Source of the DNA: Phycisphaerae bacterium
GTDB lineage: Bacteria > Planctomycetota > Phycisphaerae > UBA1845 > Fen-1342
NCBI GenBank assembly: GCA_022842805.1
Contig: JALHOX010000224.1
Location: forward strand, 2,197-7,641
Reading direction: 5' to 3'
DNA length: 5,445 nt
Shown: in pieces, positions 1 to 5,339 of the stretch
How the letters are laid out: every line of letters begins with the position of its first letter
Position numbering within the stretch: the stretch's first letter is position 1
Program-made: the position numbers and the translations under genes
The notes under the pieces: generated by a model
Told to the model about the DNA's origin: nothing
Databases searched by the model: none
What the model saw: the letters and a program-made list of their open reading frames with translations, nothing else

Positions 1-65
1 GACAGGTAGGGCAGGCCGCGGTACTCCGCGCCCTGCCTCTTCGATGTGCGACCGCCGATCGGCAC
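1..65 (-). CDS. Possible 5' end of a leftward gene, product unknown (partial)
   Basis: A minus-strand reading frame runs from a GTG at 63-65 to the window edge without a stop, giving about 21 residues that begin VPIGGRTSKRQG. Nearly all codons in this stretch end in G or C, like the two sure genes, whereas the plus-strand frames here are less biased. The frame stays open upstream to a TGA near 212-214, so GTG codons with first base at 149 or 161 are alternative starts; no ATG exists. No Shine-Dalgarno sequence precedes the 65 GTG, but a promoter-like pair lies just upstream (101-106 and 79-84), which would give an almost leaderless message. I do not recognise the product. The gene would be divergent from the glycosyltransferase, with the parS site between them. 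It could equally be chance open frame in GC-rich DNA. Confidence 0.35.
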   Translation of the reverse strand, partial: MPIGGRTSKRQGAEYRGLPYL

Positions 66-78
66 GATGCGGGAGAGG

Positions 79-106
79 GTTGTAGCGGCGGCAGACAGGC
101 GGTCAA
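79..106 (-). promoter_or_regulatory. Candidate sigma-70-like promoter for the leftward gene
   Basis: On the minus strand TTGACC (101-106, five of six matches to the -35 consensus) is followed after 16 bases by TACAAC (79-84, four of six matches to the -10 consensus). Transcription would begin within a few bases of the GTG at 65. The match is good for GC-rich DNA but could be chance, and promoter consensus may differ in this organism. Confidence 0.3.
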
Positions 107-166
107 GTCGGAGCGCCGGCGCGAAAACCCGTCGATTTCGGCTCGTCACACGCTGAACCACTGAAT

Positions 167-178
167 GTAACGTGTTAC
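167..178. repeat. Short inverted repeat, possible operator
   Basis: GTAAC and GTTAC are exact reverse complements separated by two bases, and the surroundings are AT-richer than the rest of the window. A dyad of this size in a divergent intergenic region could bind a dimeric regulator, but it is short enough to arise by chance. Confidence 0.2.
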
Positions 179-316
179 TTGGGTTCGTTGGGTGCCGAAC
201 CGAAAAGCAGAGGAATCATGCGAGCGTGCGTGTCATCACCGGGCGCGATTCCTCGCCCAATCCGCCAATCTCCGTGCCGCAGCACGCTCGCGGCATGCGT
301 TTTGCGTCAGCAAACG

Positions 317-332
317 TGTTTCACGTGAAACA
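317..332. promoter_or_regulatory. parS: parS site (ParB-binding centromere-like site)
   Basis: The 16 bases TGTTTCACGTGAAACA form a perfect palindrome and are identical to the canonical bacterial chromosomal parS sequence described for Spo0J/ParB systems. In that system ParB, a CTP-dependent DNA clamp, loads at parS and spreads to form the partition complex that segregates origins with ParA and helps load SMC. Symmetry continues weakly outside the core: across 310-339, 13 of 15 base pairs are complementary. The site is intergenic, 111 bases before the glycosyltransferase start. Neither parA nor parB is in the window. Given the exact match I am confident of the identity; function in this organism is inferred. 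Confidence 0.92.
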
Positions 333-346
333 AGCTTGCGCCGGGA

Positions 347-371
347 TGGGGTCGGCTGGAAGCCTGCCCCA
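347..371. repeat. Strong imperfect hairpin, REP-like
   Basis: Arms TGGGGTCGGCT (347-357) and AGCCTGCCCCA (361-371) pair over 11 positions with one mismatch (353 with 365) and one T-G wobble (352 with 366), leaving a GGA loop. It begins 15 bases after parS and ends 72 bases before the glycosyltransferase start. No run of T follows on either strand, so a simple intrinsic terminator is unlikely. The structure and the GGCTGGAAGCC core resemble short dispersed palindromes I recall from planctomycete genomes. That resemblance is from memory and needs a genome-wide copy count. Confidence 0.55.
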
Positions 372-429
372 CAGGGGTCCGATGGGCCGCTAAGCTATCG
401 CCCCGTCGCCGACCCGAAGCACGAACATT

Positions 430-434
430 GGGAG
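430..434 (+). promoter_or_regulatory. Ribosome binding site deciding the glycosyltransferase start
   Basis: GGGAG lies 9 bases before the ATG at 444. This supports the 444 start over the in-frame ATG at 192, which would prepend 84 residues unlike any glycosyltransferase. Confidence 0.6.
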
Positions 435-443
435 CCGCCGCTC

Positions 444-1145
444 ATGCTGCTGTCCGTGATCATGCCGATCTACAACGAGCGCGAGACGCTGTTCGAGATC
501 ATCCGCCGCGTGCTGGATTCGCCCATCACGATCGATCGCGAGCTGGTGCTGATCGACGATTGCTCGAAGGACGGCACGCGCGACATGTACGCCCAGCTTG
601 AGCAGAAGTTCCCCAACGCGAAGTTCAAGCTCTTTTTGCAGCCGGTGAATCAGGGCAAGGGAGCGGCCCTGCGCAAGGGCTTCGAGCTGGCGGAGGGCGA
701 CATCATCCTGATTCAGGACGCCGACCTCGAGTATGACCCCGCCGAGTACCCCAAGCTGCTGGCCCCGATCCTCGACGGCCGGGCCGACATCGTCTTCGGC
801 TCGCGCTTCATCGGCGGCGACGCACACCGCGTGCTCTATTACTGGCACTCGGTGGGCAACTATGTGCTGACCACGCTCAGCAATATGTTCACCAACCTCA
901 ACCTGACCGACATGGAGACCTGCTACAAGGTCTTTCGCAAAGAGGTGCTGAAGCCGCTGAAGTTCAAGAGCAACCGCTTCGGCTTTGAGCCCGAGGTGAC
1001 GGCGAAGATCGCGCGCGGGAAATGGCGCATCTATGAGGTGGGCATCGGCTATTCGGGCCGCACATACGAAGAAGGCAAAAAGATCACCTGGCGCGACGGC
1101 ATCAAGGCGATCTTCTGCATCGTGCGGTACCGCTTTTTCAATTGA
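444..1145 (+). CDS. Family 2 glycosyltransferase, DPM1-like (polyprenyl-phosphate sugar transferase type)
   Basis: The 233-residue protein is a single GT-A domain that should transfer a sugar from a nucleotide donor, probably to a polyprenyl phosphate or glycan acceptor at the inner face of the membrane. Visible motifs are VIMPIYNE (6-12, nucleotide-binding strand), IDDCSKDGT (37-45, Asp38/Asp39), the QDADLEYDP stretch (91-99) with the metal-binding DxD at Asp92/Asp94, VFGSRF (117-122), TDMETCYKVFR (155-165) and RFGFEPEVTAKI (178-189). These are characteristic of the dolichyl-phosphate mannosyltransferase-like branch. There is no signal peptide, and no C-terminal membrane helices as in the longer GtrB/ArnC relatives, so it is probably cytosolic or peripheral. 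The frame is open back to 192, but homology begins at MLLSVIMP and a Shine-Dalgarno sequence precedes 444. It is convergent with dnaE. The sugar and acceptor cannot be told from sequence. Confidence 0.92.
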   Translation: MLLSVIMPIYNERETLFEIIRRVLDSPITIDRELVLIDDCSKDGTRDMYAQLEQKFPNAKFKLFLQPVNQGKGAALRKGFELAEGDIILIQDADLEYDPAEYPKLLAPILDGRADIVFGSRFIGGDAHRVLYYWHSVGNYVLTTLSNMFTNLNLTDMETCYKVFRKEVLKPLKFKSNRFGFEPEVTAKIARGKWRIYEVGIGYSGRTYEEGKKITWRDGIKAIFCIVRYRFFN

Positions 1146-1180
1146 GACGCGCGCGTTTTTGGGGGGCTTCGTTTGATTGA
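1146..1180. other. Short convergent intergenic gap without clear terminator
   Basis: Only 35 bases separate the two stop codons. The gap holds the self-complementary ACGCGCGCGT (1147-1156) followed by a run of T and then six G. A hairpin there would have only three pairs, too weak for a standard intrinsic terminator, and I see none for dnaE on the minus strand. Termination may be Rho-dependent or occur inside the opposite gene, giving overlapping 3' ends. Confidence 0.5.
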
Positions 1181-4100
1181 TCAGCCAAAGAGCAGCGCGG
1201 TTTGCGCAGCGGCTTTCGCGGCGGGCTTGCCGGCGGCACCCTCCGCCTGAGACCCATCGGAACCGCTGAGCTTGCCGCCAGCCGCCGCCTTGCTCGCCTT
1301 CTCTCGCGCAGCCGACTTCGCCGGCGCGGCTTCGGCTTCCTCGAGCGCGTCGCTGGCGGCGGCGTTCTTGGCTGCGTTGATGAGGCTCGCGAGTTCGATT
1401 GGGCCGCGTGGGCCGCAGATCTTTACGCGGTCGACGCCAAAGAGGGCGACCAGTTCGTTGGCGCAGGCGGGGCTGAGCGAGAGGCCGCCGGCTTCGCGGG
1501 CGCGGAGGGTGGCGACGGCGCCGTCGGGCGTGTGGACCTCGAAGAAGACCGCCGCGCGGCCGCGATTGCCGCGGGCGAGCGAACGGAAGCGGTCGAGGAT
1601 CTCGGGGCCGTCGACGCCGGAGCGGAGCGTGATGACGCAGCTATCGGCGAATTCGCCGGCCGCGTCGTGCAGCGGGATGACGCGCTGAATGCGGACGCTG
1701 GGGTCTTCGCGGCGGGTGTCGAGGGTGCCCTCGATGAAAACGACGCGGTCGGGCTTGAGCCAGCGCTGCGCGATGGGGTCAAGCTTTTCGGGGAAGGCGA
1801 CGGCCTCGACCGAGCCTTCGAAATCCTCAACCAGCACGATCATCATCTTTTTTCCGGCGCTGGGGCCCTGCTTGATCAGCACGTGGCGGATATTGGCGAT
1901 CAGGCCTGCGATGCGAACGTGCGGGCCGGTGTTGCCATAGCCGCCGCCGGGCGGATGGGCCTTGGCGATGGCGGGGAGCTGGCCGGTGCTGGCGGTGGCG
2001 AAGGCGCGGACGAGCGACTCGTGGGCGGCGAGCGGGTGCTTGGTGATGTAAAAGCCGAGCGTGGCTTTTTCGTAGGCCAGCATCTCGGCGTCGGACCATT
2101 CTTCGGCGCCGATTTTTCGCAGATCCTTGGCGGCATGAGCGCTGGCGCCGCCGCCGAACATGTTGAGCTGGCCGAGTTTTGCGTCGCGCTGGGCGGTCTG
2201 GCCAAACTCGATGGCGCGCTCCAGCGCGAGCATGAGCGCGCGGCGCATGGCGCCGGTGCAGTCGAATGCGCCGGCCTTGATGAGCGCCTCGATGACGGCC
2301 TTGTTGACCGATTGCAGATCGATTCGCTCGCAGAAATCGAAGAGATCGCGGAAGCGGCCGCGGTCGCTGCGCGCGGCGCGAATCGTCTCGACGGCCTTGA
2401 CGCCGACGCCGGAAATGGCGGAAAGGCCGAAGCGAATGTGGCCGCGGCGAGCGGGCGGAACGCCGGTGTTACCCGGGGAATTTGCGAGCGGGGCCGGCCC
2501 ATTCAATTCGTCGGCCGGCGAGCCGACGGCCGCTACTTCTACGGACACGCCGGCCGCGACTGCCGCCCCTTCACCCCTCTTCACCCCTTCGCCCCTCTCT
2601 TGAGCCGAGGGCGTCGGGTCGATGCCCCGACCAACGGGGTAACTCACGGTGAAAAACGCGTCGCTCTCATTTACATCCGGCGGCAAGACCTCGATGCCCA
2701 CCGAGCCGTCGGGCTGGCGGAGGCGTTTGCACTCTTCGAGGTACTCGGCGATTTTTTCGGTGCTGCCGCTTTCGTAGGTCAGCAGCGAGGCCATGAACTC
2801 GACCGGGTAGTAGGTCTTTAGATAGGCCGTCTGAAACGCGACCACGCCGTAGCCGGTCGAGTGGGCCTTGTTAAAGGCGTATCCGCCGAACTTCAGGATG
2901 TCGGCGAAGATCTCCTCCGCCGTCTTGCGCGAGACGCCGTTCTTTTCGCAGCCGGCGATGAAGGGCTCGCGCTCGGCGTTGATCATCGACTCTTTTTTCT
3001 TGCTGATCGCCTTGGCGAGGCGGAAGGCGCGGCGCAAGGGCACGTCGCCGAGTCGGTTCACGAGGCGCGAGACCTGCTCCTGATAGACCATGATGCCGTA
3101 GGTCTCGGCCAGGACCTCGGTCATGATCGGGTGGGGCGTGGTCCATTGTTTGCCGTGCTTGCGGGCGCAGTATTCGTCGATGTACTCCATCGGGCCGGGG
3201 CGATAGAGGGCGTTGGCGGCGATCAGGTCTTCGATGCGGTTGGGCCGCATCTTCATGAGCACGTCGCGCATGCCGCCCGATTCAAACTGAAAGATGCCGC
3301 GCGTCTCGCCGCGGGCCAGGAGTTGATAGACGCGCTGATCGGCGAGGTCGAGCTTGTCGAGGTCGATCTCGACGCCATGATGCTCGCGGACCAGTTCGCA
3401 GGTTTTGTGAATCTGCGAGAGCGTGCGCAGACCCAGGAAGTCCATCTTGAGCAGGCCGACCTTTTCGACCGTGGGCCCTTCGAACTGGGTCATGAGGTCG
3501 TTGGAGTCGGCCGGCTTGTAGAGCGGGATCAGCGTGTCGAGCGGGACATCGGCGATGACGACGCCGGCGGCGTGGACCGAGGCGTGGCGGGCCATGCCTT
3601 CGAGGCGGCGGCCGACGTCGATGACCTTGCGGATCGTGGGGTCGGAGTTGTAGAGCTTCTTCAGCTCCGGCTCTTTCTCCAGCGCCTTGTCGATGGTCAT
3701 CTTCAATTCTTCGGGCACGAGCTTGGCGATCGCATCGGCCCGCTGAAGGTCGACCTCGAGCACGCGGCAGATATCGCGGATGGCGGCCTTCGGCTTCAGG
3801 CGGCCGAAGGTGATGATCTGGGCGACGTGGCCGTACTTCTCGCGGACATACTGGATCACCTCTTCGCGGCGATCCTGGCACATGTCGACGTCGATGTCGG
3901 GCATCTCGTCGCGCTCGGGGTCCATGAAGCGCTCGAAGTAGAGGCCGTAGCGGATCGGGTCGACGTTGCTGACGCCCAGGCAATAGCCGACGACCGTGCT
4001 GCAGCCCGAGCCGCGGGTGTTCACGGGAATGCCGCTGCGGCGGGCGAACTGGATGAAATCCCACACGATCAGGAAGTAGCCGGCGAAGCCCTTGCTGCTG

Positions 4101-5134
4101 ACGACGCCGAGTTCGTATTCGATGCGCTCGCGGAGCTCATCGTCGATTTTGGCGTACTTCTTTTCGGCGCCTTCGTAGACCAGCTTGCGCAGATAGTCTT
4201 CGGCGGTGACGTTCTCCGGCGTCGCGTAGCGCGGGGCGAAGCGCTTGGTGAAATCGAACTGCACATCGCACATCTCTGCGATGCGCAGCGTGTTGGCCAG
4301 CGCGTCGGGATATTCGGGCAGCGCGGCGTGCATTTCCGCGGCGGACTTCAGATAGAACTGCGACGACTCGAATTTGAAGCGATTCGGCTCGCTGATTTTC
4401 GCGCGGGTGCTGATGCAGCAGAGGATGTCGTGGGCCTCGACGTCGTCGGCCGAGAGATAGTGAACGTCGTTGGTCGCGACGGTCATCAGGCCGAGGCGCT
4501 TGGCGATGTCGGCCAGGTCGGGGTTTGTTTTCGCCTGATCGTCGAGGCCGTGGTTCTGCAGCTCGATGAAGAAGCGATCGGGCCCGAAGATCGAGAGATA
4601 GGTCTCGGCCATCGTGCGGGCGGCGGCGAGATTTTCGCGGAGCAGCTTCTGCGGGATCTGGCCGCCGAGGCAGGTGCTGCTGGCGATGATGCCGTCGCTG
4701 AACTCGCGCAGGACTTCGTGGTCGATGCGCGGCTTGTAATAAAAGCCCTGGGTGTAGCCGATGCTGGTGAGCTTGAGCAGGTTGCGATAGCCGGTCAGGT
4801 TTTGGGCGAGGAGCAGCAGGTGAAACGCCGACTCCTTGCCGGGGCCGGAATTTTTGTCGAAGCGCGAGGTGGGCGAGATGTAGAGCTCGCAACCGACGAT
4901 CGGCTTGATGCCCGCGGCGACGCACTCGCTGTAGAACTCGATCGCGCCGAACATGTTGCCGTGGTCGCTGAGCGCCAGCGCGGGCATGCCGAGCTGCTTG
5001 GCGCGGGCGACGGTCTGCTTGAGGCGGCAAGCGCCGTCGAGCAGCGAGTACTCGCTATGTAGATGGAGATGGACGAAGGGCTGCGCGGCCGACGCCGCGG
5101 ATGAATCGGGCTTGGCTGAGGAAATCGGGTCCAA
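1181..5134 (-). CDS. dnaE: DNA polymerase III subunit alpha (replicative, DnaE1 type)
   Basis: This is the catalytic chromosomal replicase subunit. Domains in order: PHP (about 20-230), with HLHLH, SDHGN, GCELY, STCLGG and TNDVHYL; palm, with RGSGCST (374-380) and MPDIDVD (411-417); and thumb and fingers regions including HASVHAAGVVIAD (517-529) and FGGYAFNKAHSTGYG (749-763). Next come HhH (about 903-940), clamp motif QLNMF (989-993), OB fold (about 1072-1150) and a C-terminal domain (about 1160-1250). By alignment with E. coli D401, D403 and D555, the catalytic aspartates are Asp413, Asp415 and Asp565. The clamp motif and OB fold argue against an ImuC/DnaE2 translesion paralogue. At 1317 residues it exceeds the usual 1150-1200, because of an insertion at about 831-897 and an Ala/Lys-rich tail from about 1257. 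The start is TTG at 5132-5134: GGAG lies 6 bases upstream, an in-frame TGA sits at 5153-5155, and the first internal ATG (Met50) would cut the PHP domain. Confidence 0.98.
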   Translation of the reverse strand: MDPISSAKPDSSAASAAQPFVHLHLHSEYSLLDGACRLKQTVARAKQLGMPALALSDHGNMFGAIEFYSECVAAGIKPIVGCELYISPTSRFDKNSGPGKESAFHLLLLAQNLTGYRNLLKLTSIGYTQGFYYKPRIDHEVLREFSDGIIASSTCLGGQIPQKLLRENLAAARTMAETYLSIFGPDRFFIELQNHGLDDQAKTNPDLADIAKRLGLMTVATNDVHYLSADDVEAHDILCCISTRAKISEPNRFKFESSQFYLKSAAEMHAALPEYPDALANTLRIAEMCDVQFDFTKRFAPRYATPENVTAEDYLRKLVYEGAEKKYAKIDDELRERIEYELGVVSSKGFAGYFLIVWDFIQFARRSGIPVNTRGSGCSTVVGYCLGVSNVDPIRYGLYFERFMDPERDEMPDIDVDMCQDRREEVIQYVREKYGHVAQIITFGRLKPKAAIRDICRVLEVDLQRADAIAKLVPEELKMTIDKALEKEPELKKLYNSDPTIRKVIDVGRRLEGMARHASVHAAGVVIADVPLDTLIPLYKPADSNDLMTQFEGPTVEKVGLLKMDFLGLRTLSQIHKTCELVREHHGVEIDLDKLDLADQRVYQLLARGETRGIFQFESGGMRDVLMKMRPNRIEDLIAANALYRPGPMEYIDEYCARKHGKQWTTPHPIMTEVLAETYGIMVYQEQVSRLVNRLGDVPLRRAFRLAKAISKKKESMINAEREPFIAGCEKNGVSRKTAEEIFADILKFGGYAFNKAHSTGYGVVAFQTAYLKTYYPVEFMASLLTYESGSTEKIAEYLEECKRLRQPDGSVGIEVLPPDVNESDAFFTVSYPVGRGIDPTPSAQERGEGVKRGEGAAVAAGVSVEVAAVGSPADELNGPAPLANSPGNTGVPPARRGHIRFGLSAISGVGVKAVETIRAARSDRGRFRDLFDFCERIDLQSVNKAVIEALIKAGAFDCTGAMRRALMLALERAIEFGQTAQRDAKLGQLNMFGGGASAHAAKDLRKIGAEEWSDAEMLAYEKATLGFYITKHPLAAHESLVRAFATASTGQLPAIAKAHPPGGGYGNTGPHVRIAGLIANIRHVLIKQGPSAGKKMMIVLVEDFEGSVEAVAFPEKLDPIAQRWLKPDRVVFIEGTLDTRREDPSVRIQRVIPLHDAAGEFADSCVITLRSGVDGPEILDRFRSLARGNRGRAAVFFEVHTPDGAVATLRAREAGGLSLSPACANELVALFGVDRVKICGPRGPIELASLINAAKNAAASDALEEAEAAPAKSAAREKASKAAAGGKLSGSDGSQAEGAAGKPAAKAAAQTALLFG
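1184..1366 (-). other. Low-complexity DnaE tail ending in a clamp-like peptide
   Basis: Residues about 1257-1310 are almost entirely Ala, Lys, Glu, Gly, Ser and Asp, so they are probably disordered. The protein then ends in QTALLFG (1311-1317), which fits the QxxLLF hexapeptide form of bacterial beta-clamp binding motifs. E. coli DnaE also ends in a QxELEF-type peptide, proposed to contact the clamp or the clamp loader. Whether the tail peptide binds the clamp, tau or nothing is inference. Confidence 0.5.
2156..2170 (-). other. Internal beta-clamp binding motif of DnaE
   Basis: Residues 989-993 read QLNMF, close to the bacterial consensus QL(S/D)LF and to the E. coli DnaE motif QADMF. It lies after the HhH region and before the OB fold, as in replicative DnaE proteins. 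It indicates that the polymerase is tethered to the sliding clamp for processive synthesis. Confidence 0.8.
2444..2643 (-). repeat. Repeat-like in-frame insertion within dnaE
   Basis: Family members usually pass within a few residues from DVNES..FTV (here 820-830) to the strand-turn GHIRFG (here 898-903). This protein places about 67 residues between them, of biased composition (Gly, Ala, Val, Pro, Arg, Glu) and without recognisable fold. The DNA has repeat features: a 10-bp perfect tandem duplication (2569-2578 and 2579-2588); hairpins at 2509-2528 (7-bp stem, 6-base loop), 2613-2631 (6-bp stem) and 2625-2639 (5-bp stem); and the palindrome GGGCCGGCCC at 2491-2500. The peptide pieces RGEGVKRGEG and GNTGVPPARRG resemble translations of dispersed intergenic repeats in other GC-rich genomes. 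No terminal inverted repeats or target duplication are evident. Confidence 0.6.
2566..2595 (-). repeat. G-quadruplex motif on the dnaE coding strand
   Basis: The minus strand carries four runs of exactly four G (complements of 2592-2595, 2584-2587, 2574-2577 and 2566-2569), separated by loops of 4, 6 and 4 bases. This meets the standard pattern of four G-tracts with loops up to seven. Because it is on the coding strand, both the non-template DNA and the mRNA could fold. It encodes the repeated RGEG peptide, whose arginines use AGG, whereas the other dnaE arginine codons I sampled are CGN. Confidence 0.65.
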
Positions 5135-5140
5135 GATTCG

Positions 5141-5144
5141 CTCC
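5141..5144 (-). promoter_or_regulatory. Ribosome binding site deciding the dnaE TTG start
   Basis: GGAG on the minus strand lies 6 bases before the TTG at 5132-5134. Together with the in-frame stop at 5153-5155 and the lack of any ATG before residue 50, it makes TTG the best-supported start. Confidence 0.7.
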
Positions 5145-5151
5145 AGGCGGG

Positions 5152-5157
5152 ATCATA
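5152..5157 (-). promoter_or_regulatory. Candidate -10 element for dnaE
   Basis: TATGAT on the minus strand matches five of six consensus -10 bases and sits 17 bases before the TTG, predicting a very short leader that starts about at the Shine-Dalgarno sequence. No recognisable -35 lies 16-18 bases upstream, so the call is weak. Confidence 0.3.
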
Positions 5158-5320
5158 TCGCTGCCCGTCATCGCTCGCGGCCGGCTGTGCACAACTGCTC
5201 GTCGTTGTGGCGAAGCCGGCGCGGGGGCGCAGCGGCGGGGACTGCCCCGGGGCGACGAATGCGGCAGAAAGCCCGATGCCCTCACCCGGCCTAAGTTCTG
5301 AATATTCCGCCGCTCAAGTC

Positions 5321-5339
5321 TTGGCCGGAGATTGGCCGG
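5321..5339. repeat. Short direct repeat upstream of dnaE
   Basis: TTGGCCGG occurs at 5321-5328 and again at 5332-5339, an 11-base period close to one helical turn. It lies about 190 bases upstream of the dnaE start and could be a regulator site in phase on one DNA face. GC-rich DNA produces such repeats by chance. Confidence 0.3.

Larger units (their letters stand above)
66..443. other. Intergenic region with parS and hairpin; no convincing gene
   Basis: No credible gene lies between the possible leftward start at 65 and the glycosyltransferase start at 444. A 74-codon plus-strand frame at 172-393 and the upstream extension of the glycosyltransferase frame are Arg-rich and low in hydrophobic segments, and both run through the parS palindrome. 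Contents in order are: the leftward promoter-like pair; a small dyad GTAAC-gt-GTTAC at 167-178; a 6-bp stem with 8-base loop at 182-201 (GGTTCG and CGAACC); parS at 317-332; and a strong hairpin at 347-371. No clear promoter for the glycosyltransferase was found. Confidence 0.6.

Noticed and set aside
172..393. Short plus-strand open frame of 73 codons
   Set aside because: The composition is not protein-like, it runs through parS and the hairpin, it overlaps the other open frame, and it has no convincing ribosome binding site.
390..848. Minus-strand open frame opposite the glycosyltransferase
   Set aside because: It is an antisense shadow lying over conserved glycosyltransferase motifs; its translation shows no recognisable domain.
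1147..1160. ACGCGCGCGT followed by T's as an intrinsic terminator or Z-DNA tract
   Set aside because: A hairpin would have only three pairs around a four-base loop, and the alternating CG run is too short to claim Z-DNA.
2444..2643. Intein or insertion sequence inside dnaE
   Set aside because: DnaE genes can carry inteins, but this segment is only about 67 codons, lacks splicing-block residues (Cys/Ser start, His-Asn end) and has no transposase or terminal inverted repeats.
1202..5062. Long plus-strand open frames antisense to dnaE (1202-2821, 539 codons; 2861-5062, 733 codons)
   Set aside because: They are the expected antisense shadows of a GC-rich gene with strong third-position G/C bias. 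Their translations are repetitive in Ala, Gly, Val, Asp and Leu with no family motif, while the minus strand encodes an unmistakable DnaE.
5186..5194. DnaA-box-like TTGTGCACA on the minus strand
   Set aside because: It resembles the TTGTCCACA box of high-GC bacteria with one difference, but it is single and contains the simple palindrome TGTGCACA. No cluster or AT-rich unwinding region supports an origin here.
5055..5301. Open frames on both strands overlapping the start of dnaE
   Set aside because: They are Arg/Pro/Ser-rich, overlap the PHP-coding region in other frames, and lack motifs.
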